From Fischerella muscicola SAG 1427-1 = PCC 73103 (lineage in GTDB: Bacteria > Cyanobacteriota > Cyanobacteriia > Cyanobacteriales > Nostocaceae), in assembly GCF_000317245.1 (NCBI RefSeq), contig NZ_AJLJ01000195.1:1-60512 (forward strand): 60,512 nt of DNA, written 5' to 3'. Shown here in pieces: positions 1-7,159 of the stretch. Numbering within the stretch: the stretch's first letter is position 1; every line of letters starts with the position of its first letter. A program made the translations under genes and the position numbers. Under the pieces are notes generated by a model that saw nothing but the letters and a program-made list of their open reading frames with translations, had not been told where the DNA came from and ran no database searches.

Positions 1-479
1 AAAATTCCATTTTCCCGCCGATAAACTTCAACTTGTTGCAATCGCCAATCTGCAATCCAATATTCCTTGACTCCCCGTGAAGCATAAAGCTTGAGTTTCG
101 CTTCTCTATCCCGGCGCTCATTTTCCACACCAGGCGATAACACCTCTACCACTAAATCCGGTGCGCCTGTTAAATGTCCCGCTTCATCCAGCAAAAGCGC
201 TAAACGTTCATGACTCGCCCAAACCACATCTGAGATCACATTATCAGTTTCCGAAAACAGCACACCAGGAGTGATACTTGCTTGTCCCAAACTACTAGAC
301 CGCGACCAAACCTCAAGTTCTAAAGTGATATTCAAGCAAGTACGTTGATGTTTCCAGTGGGGCGCTCTGGTCATGAATAACTCTCCGTCTATAATCTCAT
401 AGCGTGTACCCTCGTTTTCGGGTAGGAGGTCTATGTCTGTAGTAGTCCAGCGCACACGCTCAGTTGCTGTCTGATTCAT
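1..479 (-). CDS. Uma2-family (DUF820) endonuclease-like protein, C-terminus cut by window edge
   Basis: The reading frame is open from an ATG at 479 to the window edge (about 159 residues), preceded by a good ribosome-binding site (AGGAG, about 486-490). The translation starts MNQTATERVRWTTTDIDLLP and holds the Uma2 core: GTRYEIIDGELF near the N-terminus, then APDLVVEVLSPG, a downstream RREAK-type segment (RDREAKLKLY), and GVKEYWIAD. These form the PD-(D/E)xK-like fold of the family. Such proteins are very abundant in cyanobacteria, often as orphan genes, and their role is not established. The family call is firm; nuclease activity is only known family potential. The C-terminus lies outside the window. 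Confidence 0.85.
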   Translation of the reverse strand, partial: MNQTATERVRWTTTDIDLLPENEGTRYEIIDGELFMTRAPHWKHQRTCLNITLELEVWSRSSSLGQASITPGVLFSETDNVISDVVWASHERLALLLDEAGHLTGAPDLVVEVLSPGVENERRDREAKLKLYASRGVKEYWIADWRLQQVEVYRRENGI

Positions 480-714
480 AGCCGCTCTCCTTTTCAATAG
501 AGTTATATCTTAAAGCTAACTGATAAATTTGCCATATCAAGCGTAAATTCAATTACCAGGTGTGCAAAACCCTACTCTCTAATTCGTGTTCTCTGTATTC
601 TCACCATATAAAACTTGAGGCAATATTGTAAATGTCAGCAGTTAAAGGAAGTTAAAAACTGCTAAGTCTAAACAAAACAGCTATCAAGTTATCAATGCAG
701 AGGTGAATGATATT

Positions 715-1215
715 ATGATGATTCGCTACTTGCAACCAATCCGCGAACTAGAAAACTTGCGTCGCCAAATGGATTTAGTTTTTGATGAACTCTCAGCACA
801 AACTAATCAAACAAACGATACATCAACAGCTTGGGTTCCTGTTGTAGAGTTAATTGATACGGGTGATAACTTGGTTTTCCATGCACAATTACCTGGTGTA
901 ACAGCTAAAAATTTGGATATACAGGTAACTCGTGACGCTGTAGCGATCGCAGGGGAACGTCAGCGTCAGCATCAGTCTGAAAATGCGAACTATCTGCATT
1001 CAGAGTTTCGCTACGGTAAGTTCCAGCGAGTTGTGAATTTGCCTGTTGCTGTGCAAAATGACAAAGTAAAAGCAGACTTCCGTGATGGTATTCTGACTCT
1101 GACTCTTCCCAAAGTTGAAGAAGTCCGCAATCGCGTTGTGAAAATTAATTTAGGTGAAGGTACTGCTGATAAAAGTATAGACACAACTGCTCAAACAGTT
1201 AACTCTCAAAACTAG
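715..1215 (+). CDS. hspA: Small heat-shock protein, Hsp20/alpha-crystallin family
   Basis: An ATP-independent holdase chaperone that binds unfolding proteins and, in cyanobacteria, membranes. The N-terminus MMIRYLQPIRELENLRRQMD matches the usual cyanobacterial HspA opening. The alpha-crystallin domain covers about residues 40-140, with VPVVELIDTGDNLVFHAQLPG at its start and the C-terminal DGILTLTLPK strand. A GTG at 703 would add four residues but lies inside the AGAGG ribosome-binding site (699-703), so ATG 715 (or 718) is preferred. The C-terminal tail is Thr/Asn rich. I see no obvious CIRCE operator upstream. It is monocistronic, ending in a palindromic repeat. Confidence 0.9.
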   Translation: MMIRYLQPIRELENLRRQMDLVFDELSAQTNQTNDTSTAWVPVVELIDTGDNLVFHAQLPGVTAKNLDIQVTRDAVAIAGERQRQHQSENANYLHSEFRYGKFQRVVNLPVAVQNDKVKADFRDGILTLTLPKVEEVRNRVVKINLGEGTADKSIDTTAQTVNSQN

Positions 1216-1219
1216 TACT

Positions 1220-1312
1220 CTGTCCCATTAATTTTGATGAGTCGCGGGTGTTCAGATCCCCGACTTTTTTAAAAAGTCGGGGATCTATAACCCCTCAGAA
1301 TTAATGAGACAG
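1220..1312. repeat. MITE-like inverted-repeat element with a 33-bp palindromic core
   Basis: The left arm begins CTGTCCCATTAATTTTGA and the right arm is its imperfect reverse complement (TTAATGAGACAG at the end). The arms enclose a near-perfect palindrome at 1254-1286 (AGATCCCCGAC, T-run, A-run, GTCGGGGATCT). The identical 33-bp core recurs at 3783-3815 between different arms, and similar outer arms recur at 6050-6174. The hairpin could also terminate the two convergent flanking genes. No coding capacity. Confidence 0.75.
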
Positions 1313-1342
1313 TTCGCCTCAATTCGGGAGGAGTGGGGTTTA

Positions 1343-3295
1343 TTATTTCAGCAAATATTCTTTGACAAACATCACTGTTGCATAAAACTGGAAATCAATA
1401 TTTTTCTTTTTACTAAATCCGTGTCCTTCATCTTTTGCCATTAAATACCAAACTGGTACATTATTTTTTCTGACTGTCACCACAATTTGTTCTGCTTCCC
1501 GCAAAGGAACACGGGGATCATTTTGACCATGAATGACAAATAGCGGTTTTTTGATGTTACTAGCATTATTAACTGGCGAAATTTTGAGCAAGAATTCTCG
1601 CATTTTTGGATCACGTTCATCACCGTATTCGACTCGTCGTAAATCACGCCGATAGCTTTCAGTATTTTCTAGGAAAGTGACAAAGTTGGAAATGCCGACT
1701 ATATCAATAGTCGCACGAATGCGATCGCTATATTTTGTTGCGACTGCTAAGGACATATAACCGCCATAGCTACCGCCTGTCACCAAAATTCGGTCTTTAT
1801 CCAAGTTCGGTTGAGTTGCGATCCAATCGAGAAGCGCGCCGATATCTTTCACCGAATCTTCTCGCTGATAACCATTGTCTAATGTCAAAAAAGTTTTCCC
1901 ATAGCCAGTGGAACCCCTGACGTTAGGAAATAGCAAAGCAACACCCAATTCATTCAAATAATAGTTGTAGCGTCCCAAAAAAGACGGGCGAGACTGTCCT
2001 TCTGGCCCTCCATGAATATCAATGATTACCGGACGCTTACCTGGAAATTTTGCAGGAGGGCGATAAAGAAAACCAGATATAGTTTTGCCATCAAAGCTTT
2101 TCCACCGCACCAACTCTGCATCAGAGAAATTTGCTGTATTCAAACCGCCAGTTTCGCTTTCAGTCCAACGTTCAACTTTATTAGTGCGGATATTCACAGA
2201 ATACACATCTGCGGTGAAACGAGCTGAAATGAGAGTCAACCCCAAATCTTCGTTATTAGGATGCCAGGTAATACCGTATACCTGCCCTACTGGTAATTGA
2301 GGTAAAGGCTTTTCTTGCTGAGTTGCTGTTTCCAATAAATGTAGTTTACTTGCCCCATCTTCATTAGTCACAAAAGCTAGGTATTTTCCATCTTTTGTCA
2401 GGTCAAAATCTTCTACATCCCAAGGAATGTTGTTAGTCAGATAGGTGTGTTGTAATGTAGCTAAATCAACATACGCCAACCGATAAAATTCTGAATCACG
2501 GTCAGTCGTTACATATAAACCCTTACCATCTTTGCTAAATACACCACCTCCGTAGGAAACTTTCTCTTTGCCTCCCTTGGGTGTAATTAATTTTTTATCG
2601 CCAGAGTTAGTATTTACCAACCACAGATAACTTTCATTAACAGATATATATTCTATTGCCAGCATTTGACGGTCATCAGGCGACCAGTCTAATGGTTGCC
2701 AACCACCACCAGCAACTTGTGCGAGTAACTTATCACTCTGAGTATTTTCCGGGTCAATAATGTAAAAATCATTATCTTGTCCTGTGCGGCGAGTCGAGGT
2801 GTAAATCATGCGATCGCCATTATTAGACCATACACCCCGGCTGTTTTTGGACTTACCATCGGTCAATAAGGTAATGTCACCCGTCGCTAAATCATAACGA
2901 TAATTCTGGTTAAATTCGTTACCACCAATATCTTTACTGAAAACAAAATAATCGCCCTGGGTTGGTTGAAAAGTTCCTCCTCCAACCCGTTCTGGGAAGA
3001 AAGTCATTTGCTGGCGACTACCAAGAGGGAACTTGACCAAATGCACTTGAGAAGTATCAGCGAAGCGTGTTGATATTAACATCTCGCGTCGGTTCGGATG
3101 CCAACTAGAAAGACCAGCAGAACGAAAATTAGTGTAGCGCTCAACCGTTTGTGCTAGTGTTGCTGGAATTGGTGGAATTCCCTCGACAACTAGGTTTTCA
3201 TTGGGAGTAATCACAGAAGTTTGAGCAGCAACCATAAAATTTGGTAGCAGAAAGACTGCAAGCAGTGTAGCAAAGAAGAGTGAGAAAAAACCCAT
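1343..3295 (-). CDS. Secreted S9 family (prolyl oligopeptidase-type) serine peptidase
   Basis: 650 residues. Residues 1-24 form a signal peptide (hydrophobic SLFFATLLAVFLLP, cleavage near AAQ), so the enzyme is probably periplasmic or outer-membrane associated. A TolB/PD40-type beta-propeller covers about 50-380 with repeated blades (for example WSPDDRQML, WHPNNEDLGL), followed by the alpha/beta-hydrolase peptidase domain at about 400-650. The catalytic triad is visible: Ser509 in GGSYGGYMS, Asp593 in NDPRVP, His625 in DEGHGF. The family cleaves short peptides, often after proline or acidic residues; substrate unknown here. It stands alone on its strand. Confidence 0.9.
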   Translation of the reverse strand: MGFFSLFFATLLAVFLLPNFMVAAQTSVITPNENLVVEGIPPIPATLAQTVERYTNFRSAGLSSWHPNRREMLISTRFADTSQVHLVKFPLGSRQQMTFFPERVGGGTFQPTQGDYFVFSKDIGGNEFNQNYRYDLATGDITLLTDGKSKNSRGVWSNNGDRMIYTSTRRTGQDNDFYIIDPENTQSDKLLAQVAGGGWQPLDWSPDDRQMLAIEYISVNESYLWLVNTNSGDKKLITPKGGKEKVSYGGGVFSKDGKGLYVTTDRDSEFYRLAYVDLATLQHTYLTNNIPWDVEDFDLTKDGKYLAFVTNEDGASKLHLLETATQQEKPLPQLPVGQVYGITWHPNNEDLGLTLISARFTADVYSVNIRTNKVERWTESETGGLNTANFSDAELVRWKSFDGKTISGFLYRPPAKFPGKRPVIIDIHGGPEGQSRPSFLGRYNYYLNELGVALLFPNVRGSTGYGKTFLTLDNGYQREDSVKDIGALLDWIATQPNLDKDRILVTGGSYGGYMSLAVATKYSDRIRATIDIVGISNFVTFLENTESYRRDLRRVEYGDERDPKMREFLLKISPVNNASNIKKPLFVIHGQNDPRVPLREAEQIVVTVRKNNVPVWYLMAKDEGHGFSKKKNIDFQFYATVMFVKEYLLK

Positions 3296-3303
3296 TTTGA
3301 TAG

Positions 3304-3358
3304 GTTTGTAGTGAGGACTTTAGTCCTCATTTAAGCACTAAAAGTGCTTACTACGAAC
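3304..3358. repeat. Modular palindromic repeat (GTTTGTAGT ... ACTACGAAC)
   Basis: An outer inverted repeat, GTTTGTAGT (3304-3312) and ACTACGAAC (3350-3358), encloses two small hairpins: GAGGACTTTAGTCCTC and AGCACTAAAAGTGCT. The same outer arms enclose other hairpins at 6079-6134 and a single hairpin at 38394-38427, so this is a family with interchangeable inner modules. It lies directly upstream of the S9 peptidase start. Confidence 0.75.
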
Positions 3359-3529
3359 TCTTGGCGTCTTGCCCGTCTTGGCGGTTTCCGTCACGTAGAC
3401 GCGCTCATAGGCTTCAAGGTAAGAGTCTACGGTGTACACACAAGTCTTATAAAGTTGCTAAACAGCGTTTCGACCCCCTAGCCTTGAAAAGCTACGGTGT
3501 ACACACAAATCTAGGTTGAGCATCTGTGC
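3359..3529. other. Non-coding stretch with direct repeats
   Basis: No convincing gene. The 15-mer ACGGTGTACACACAA occurs twice (about 3429 and 3494), itself containing the palindrome GTGTACAC. The stretch CCGTCACGTAGACGCGCTC belongs to the dispersed cyanobacterial repeat pool. A 125-codon frame on the minus strand (3458-3835) crosses several palindromes and has no homology I recognise. Confidence 0.5.
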
Positions 3530-3642
3530 CTCGGAATAAATTCCGAGTTTCATAGCGCAAGTCCTCTTCAGAGGACTCGAAAAAAAGTTTGTTCTAGTCC
3601 ACTTGAGTGGACTTAAGCTATTAGCCTGGAACTTTAGTTCTA
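3530..3642. repeat. Array of short palindromes, related to the element at 42309-42482
   Basis: Successive hairpins: CTCGGAATAAATTCCGAG (3530-3547), AGTCCTCTTCAGAGGACT (about 3560-3577), AGTCCACTTGAGTGGACT (3596-3613) and GAACTTTAGTTC (about 3629-3640). The connectors AGCGCAAGTC and AAGCTATTAGCC match, directly or as reverse complement, connectors of the palindrome array at 42337-42449, so the two arrays are one family with different hairpin heads. Confidence 0.65.
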
Positions 3643-3751
3643 GACGGGATACAGTTTCAACATGAAAATTTTTGACTTGTGCGTACACCGCAGCTCGTAA
3701 GAGTAGGGGGACTGGCGTACTCTTACCAGAAGCCCTACGGGTAGTACTCAA

Positions 3752-3840
3752 CCACATAAGTTTTGACAGGTTGCGAGGGGTTAGATCCCCGACTTTTTTA
3801 AAAAGTCGGGGATCTGGCCAACCTATCAAAATCAATGTGG
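3752..3840. repeat. MITE-like inverted-repeat element sharing the 33-bp core
   Basis: The left arm CCACATAAGTTTTGACAGGTTG and right arm CCAACCTATCAAAATCAATGTGG are near reverse complements. They flank the same 33-bp palindromic core as at 1254-1286, here at 3783-3815. ACTAGT follows on the right (3844-3849), the hexamer that also borders the left side of the elements at 1220 and 6050. Confidence 0.7.
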
Positions 3841-3920
3841 TGGACTAGTAGTTCCATAAATTAAGGATTTGGGAAATTGTTGTGTAAGTCCTGTGTCTAA
3901 TTAATTAGAATCTCTGTCGT

Positions 3921-4180
3921 CGAGTCTTTTATCTTCATTAACGAGTCTTTTATCCTCATTAATGAGCCTTTTATCTTCATTAATGAGCCTTTTATCTTCA
4001 TTAATGAGCCTTTTATCCTCATTAATGAGTCTTTTATCCTCATTAACGAGTCTTTTATCTTCATTAATGAGTCTTTTATCCTCATTAACGAGTCTTTTAT
4101 CTTCATTAATGAGTCTTTTATCCTCATTAACGAGTCTTTTATCCTCATTAACGAGTCTTTTATCCTCATTAACGAGTCTT
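3921..4180. repeat. 21-bp minisatellite, 12 full copies plus a partial one
   Basis: The unit is CGAGTCTTTTATCCTCATTAA with few variants (C/T at position 1, T/C at 5, T/C at 14). Copies start every 21 bp from 3921 to 4173. Because 21 is a multiple of three, several frames stay open across it. On the minus strand these read as (NEDKRL[VI])n or (MRIKDSL)n heptads. Three open frames with no preferred one and no ribosome-binding site argue against a gene. It ends just before the map stop codon region. Confidence 0.9.
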
Positions 4181-4249
4181 CGTCGTCGCCCGCTCACTCC
4201 CCACCTTAAGAAGCGTTGAAGGTGGGGACTTCCGCGTCACGTTAAAATT

Positions 4250-5023
4250 CTAGGCGTACTGTTTCTGCAATGTCAGAATTTCCACACCATCTTCTGTGAC
4301 AGCAATTGTATGCTCAAACTGTGCCGAAAGTTTGCGATCGCGTGTTAAAGCAGTCCAGCCATCGCTTAAAACCTCAACTTCCCAAGTACCTTCATTAATC
4401 ATCGGTTCGATAGTAAATACCATACCAGGTCTGAGTACTCTGCCTTTGCCTCGTGTGCCGTAATGGGGAATATCTGGTGCAGTATGAAAAATATTGCTGA
4501 TTCCGTGTCCAACAAAGTCTCGGACTACAGAAAAACCCTCGGACTCAGCATATTCCTGAATTGCAGCACCAATATCTCCAATACGTGCGCCTGGTTTCAC
4601 CTCAGCAATACCTCTGTCACGACATTCTTGTGTCACCTCGACTAATTTTTTGGCTAGAGGTGAGGGTGTACCAACAAAGAATGTTTTAGATGTGTCGCCG
4701 TGATAACCATCTACTATCAATGTCACATCAATATTGATAATGTCACCATCCTTCAGAATCTGCTTGGCATTAGGAATACCGTGACACACCACCTCATTGA
4801 TGCTGGTACAAATTGACTTTGGGTAGCCTTTGTAACCAAGAGGCGCACTTTTGGCTCCATGAGCCTGTGTCCACCGTTCTGCTTCATCGTTGATTTCCAG
4901 AGTGCTAACTCCTGGTTTCACCATTGGTTCCAAATGATGTAAAAGTTCGGCTGCCAACTGACCAGCCTTACGCATTTTCTCTAGTTCTCTTTGGGATAAA
5001 ATTACAATAGTTTGATTTTTCAT
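4250..5023 (-). CDS. map: Methionine aminopeptidase, type I
   Basis: 257 residues. Removes the initiator methionine co-translationally in the cytoplasm. All five metal ligands of type I enzymes are present: Asp99 and Asp110 (IDVTLIVDGYHGDTS), His173 (VGHGIS), Glu206 (TIEPMI), Glu237 (QFEHTI). The substrate-binding His is in CHGIPN (residue 81) and FHTAPDIPHYG is conserved. There is no N-terminal SH3-binding zinc finger, consistent with the short bacterial form. bvdR lies 16 nt upstream on the same strand (stop at 5040), so the two are probably co-transcribed. Confidence 0.95.
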   Translation of the reverse strand: MKNQTIVILSQRELEKMRKAGQLAAELLHHLEPMVKPGVSTLEINDEAERWTQAHGAKSAPLGYKGYPKSICTSINEVVCHGIPNAKQILKDGDIINIDVTLIVDGYHGDTSKTFFVGTPSPLAKKLVEVTQECRDRGIAEVKPGARIGDIGAAIQEYAESEGFSVVRDFVGHGISNIFHTAPDIPHYGTRGKGRVLRPGMVFTIEPMINEGTWEVEVLSDGWTALTRDRKLSAQFEHTIAVTEDGVEILTLQKQYA

Positions 5024-5039
5024 AAGATTTTAATTATCT

Positions 5040-6029
5040 TCATTCATCGACAACTGCGGTTAACCCGGTTTCAGCAGAACGCCTCGCTGCATCCGCAACC
5101 TTAAGAGTATACAAGCTTTCCTCTGGAGTAACATACAGTGGAGTGCCATCAAAAAGATGGTTTAACACCATATTTGTATCTTTAGCAAATAATCCTCGGC
5201 GACTACCAACCTCTATGGGTATGGTTTCTTCTGCGTTGACTAACACTCCAGTATTACCATCAAAAATTAATCCTCCTTTTTCACCATGAACCTCAAATCT
5301 ACGTTCTGGTTGCCACATAGTTTCGCCTTTAGCATAAATCACTTGTGCTAGCAGTCCACTACTAAAACTCAACTGAGCTACGCAGAAACAACTTTGATAA
5401 TATTCTGTTTCCCTTGCCCAAAAACGATTGTGACAATTGACTGTCAGAACTTGACCAAATAAATCAGTCAAGCGATGTAATCTTGACAACGCTCCGATTA
5501 AGGGAAAACCGAAAAATTCATGATTGTAAGTCCATTTATGAGGTGCGGGATGTTCAGGTTTAATAGTGTTGTAGCGGACAAAAAAAGGCTGCCCGATTTT
5601 TGGTAAATTTTGCTTCAGAGCTTGATGCACACCGCCCAAAAGTTCGATATGTTCTACGTGTAGGAGTTTATTTTGGGTTTTTGCTAGGGTAATGAGTTTC
5701 TCTGCTTCAATTACACTTAAGGCTAAGGGATACTCAACAATTACGTGTTTCCCATTAGAGAGTGCTGATGCTGCGATCGCACCATGATCTCGGTTTACAG
5801 TACAAATTATGACTAAATCTATATCATCTCTGGTGACGAGTTCTGACCAAGAACTCATGACTTGACATTGAAATTCCTCAGCAAAGGCTACTGTTTTTGT
5901 GGGTGTGTTCCCAGCAACAGCAACTAAGTGCGTTCGCGTAGCGTCTCCTTTGGAGAATCGCTCATCATCCATCAATGCTTCTGCACGTAGCTTTGCCGCA
6001 TACCCAGTACCAACTAAACCAATACGCAC
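5040..6029 (-). CDS. bvdR: Biliverdin reductase (Gfo/Idh/MocA oxidoreductase fold)
   Basis: 329 residues. Reduces biliverdin to bilirubin with NAD(P)H; in cyanobacteria it is tied to phycobiliprotein chromophore metabolism. The Rossmann motif GLVGTGYAAKLRAE lies at the N-terminus. The segments HVEHIELLGGVHQALKQNL, GFPLIGALSRLHRLTDLFG and VGSRRGLFAKDT follow the Synechocystis BvdR pattern closely as I remember it, which separates it from generic family members. Odd feature: residues about 23-34 (RFSKGDATRTHL) are encoded by a dispersed cyanobacterial repeat (about 5929-5963) and seem to add about eight residues compared with Synechocystis BvdR. Confidence 0.88.
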   Translation of the reverse strand: MRIGLVGTGYAAKLRAEALMDDERFSKGDATRTHLVAVAGNTPTKTVAFAEEFQCQVMSSWSELVTRDDIDLVIICTVNRDHGAIAASALSNGKHVIVEYPLALSVIEAEKLITLAKTQNKLLHVEHIELLGGVHQALKQNLPKIGQPFFVRYNTIKPEHPAPHKWTYNHEFFGFPLIGALSRLHRLTDLFGQVLTVNCHNRFWARETEYYQSCFCVAQLSFSSGLLAQVIYAKGETMWQPERRFEVHGEKGGLIFDGNTGVLVNAEETIPIEVGSRRGLFAKDTNMVLNHLFDGTPLYVTPEESLYTLKVADAARRSAETGLTAVVDE

Positions 6030-6049
6030 TTTTTTTCATCCATTTCTAA

Positions 6050-6174
6050 CTAGTGGTCTGTCCCATTAATTCTAAAGGGTTCGTAGTGAGCGATTTATCG
6101 CTCAATTTTAAGGACTAAAGTCCTGACTACGAACTTAGTCACCCTTGAGAATTAATAATATAGACCCAACCATT
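6050..6174. repeat. Nested inverted-repeat element (outer MITE-like arms, inner modular palindromes)
   Basis: Outer arms GGTCTGTCCCATTAATTCT and GAGAATTAATAATATAGACC are imperfect reverse complements and match the arms of the element at 1220-1312. Inside lies a second inverted repeat, GTTCGTAGT (6079-6087) and ACTACGAAC (6126-6134), holding hairpins GAGCGATTTATCGCTC and AGGACTAAAGTCCT. The outer family therefore carries different cores at different loci. Confidence 0.7.
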
Positions 6175-6546
6175 AGTTTTAGAGCAAAGCAATTGAATCT
6201 CCTAAATATTGGTTGCTATTTAGTTGTAATTTACTCAGACCTTAGTATGATGAGAACTTAGTCAGCAAATTTGGACGATTTATCTACACATTCAAGCTTC
6301 TTTTCAAATTCATAAATTTATCTAATAATTTAACTAATAGCTGGTTTATTTTATAAGTAAAACTTATTGTTAGCAAGTAACTAAATTTCATTACTAATCC
6401 CCTTGAAATTCCGGTTACATCCTTTTCTTTTTCTCGTAGTATCAGAAGTGAAGCAAAATATCACAACCGACTAATCCTATAGGACTAGCCGCAGTGTTTG
6501 CTTCAAGATAACTTATACTGCCGCTTGCAAAAGAGAGGATTACTGC
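6175..6546 (+). promoter_or_regulatory. Long upstream region of petF
   Basis: AT-rich, no ORF on either strand. It carries the predicted petF leader stem-loop at 6450-6504 and the ribosome-binding site GAGAGGA (about 6532-6538). The promoter itself could not be fixed with confidence. Confidence 0.5.
6450..6504 (+). promoter_or_regulatory. Predicted two-tier stem-loop in the petF 5' leader
   Basis: GAAGCAAA (6450-6457) pairs with TTTGCTTC (6497-6504). Inside the loop, CTAATCCTATAGGACTAG (6471-6488) is a second near-perfect palindrome centred on CCTATAGG. The structure ends 42 nt before the ATG. It may be an operator pair, or an RNA fold affecting stability of this abundant, light-regulated mRNA; the sequence alone does not decide. 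Confidence 0.5.
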
Positions 6547-6849
6547 ATGGCAACTTACAAAATTACACTCGTTAGTGAAGCTGAAGGGCTGAATACAACC
6601 ATTGACTGTGACGACGATACCTATATTCTAGACGCTGCTGAAGATGCTGGTTTGGACTTGCCCTACTCTTGCCGTGCTGGTGCTTGTTCCACCTGTGCTG
6701 GTAAGCTTGTGTCTGGTTCTGCTCCAGACCAGTCTGATCAGTCATTCTTGGATGATGACCAAATGGAATCTGGATATATCCTGACTTGTGTTGCTTATCC
6801 AACCGGAGACTGCACCATCGAAACCCACAAAGAAGAAGAACTCTACTAA
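6547..6849 (+). CDS. petF: Plant-type [2Fe-2S] ferredoxin I
   Basis: 100 residues. Soluble electron carrier from photosystem I to FNR, nitrite reductase, glutamate synthase and the thioredoxin system. Cluster ligands Cys42, Cys47, Cys50 and Cys81 lie in [12 protein letters not shown] and ILTCVAYP. The acidic surface ([16 protein letters not shown]), [11 protein letters not shown] and C-terminal HKEEELY, where FNR docks, are all present. Two further cysteines (21, 89) also occur in Spirulina-type ferredoxins as I recall them. The housekeeping PetF pattern argues against the heterocyst FdxH variant. Single gene with its own terminator. Confidence 0.93.
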   Translation: MATYKITLVSEAEGLNTTIDCDDDTYILDAAEDAGLDLPYSCRAGACSTCAGKLVSGSAPDQSDQSFLDDDQMESGYILTCVAYPTGDCTIETHKEEELY

Positions 6850-7159
6850 AACTTAGGCGCCTCACATCTACATCTCTTGCAAGAGTCATCGATGCCCTAC
6901 AAATAGGGAAAAAAAAGCAGGACAGACAAAAAATTCTTCTTCTTTTGTGTCTGCCCCAAACACCTAAATTTGGCAAAAAGTCAAGTTGTATCTTGGCAAA
7001 ACGGCAGGAAATGCATAAAATTGCGTTCCTGCCTTATTCGCTTGATTATTTAGCGCATCTAAACATTATAGACAAAAAGCTTGCTGTACAAGCTTTTTAC
7101 CTACAGCATAGCTGCCCTCTTTTACTAGTTTAAACTACCTCTAGTTGAATGGTCTTTGG
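6850..7159. other. Intergenic region between convergent petF and SpoIID-domain gene
   Basis: 310 bp without a supported gene; a 115-codon frame here starts inside petF and has no family signature. It holds the hairpin at 7074-7098 and an A-rich tract near 6909-6917. Confidence 0.5.
7074..7098. terminator. Bidirectional intrinsic terminator
   Basis: AAAAAGCTTG (7074-7083) and CAAGCTTTTT (7089-7098) form a perfect 10-bp stem with a 5-nt loop. The A and T runs are part of the stem, so it can work in both directions, for petF and for the convergent SpoIID-domain gene. Confidence 0.7.

Noticed and set aside
3458..3835. 125-codon minus-strand ORF
   Set aside because: It crosses several palindromic repeats, has no ribosome-binding site and no recognisable family; treated as repeat sequence.
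3897..4219. Three overlapping ORFs on both strands across the 21-bp repeat
   Set aside because: Open frames follow from the 21-bp period; several frames are equally open and none has initiation signals.
6786..7133. 115-codon plus-strand ORF after petF
   Set aside because: Starts inside petF, contains the bidirectional terminator and has no homology signature.
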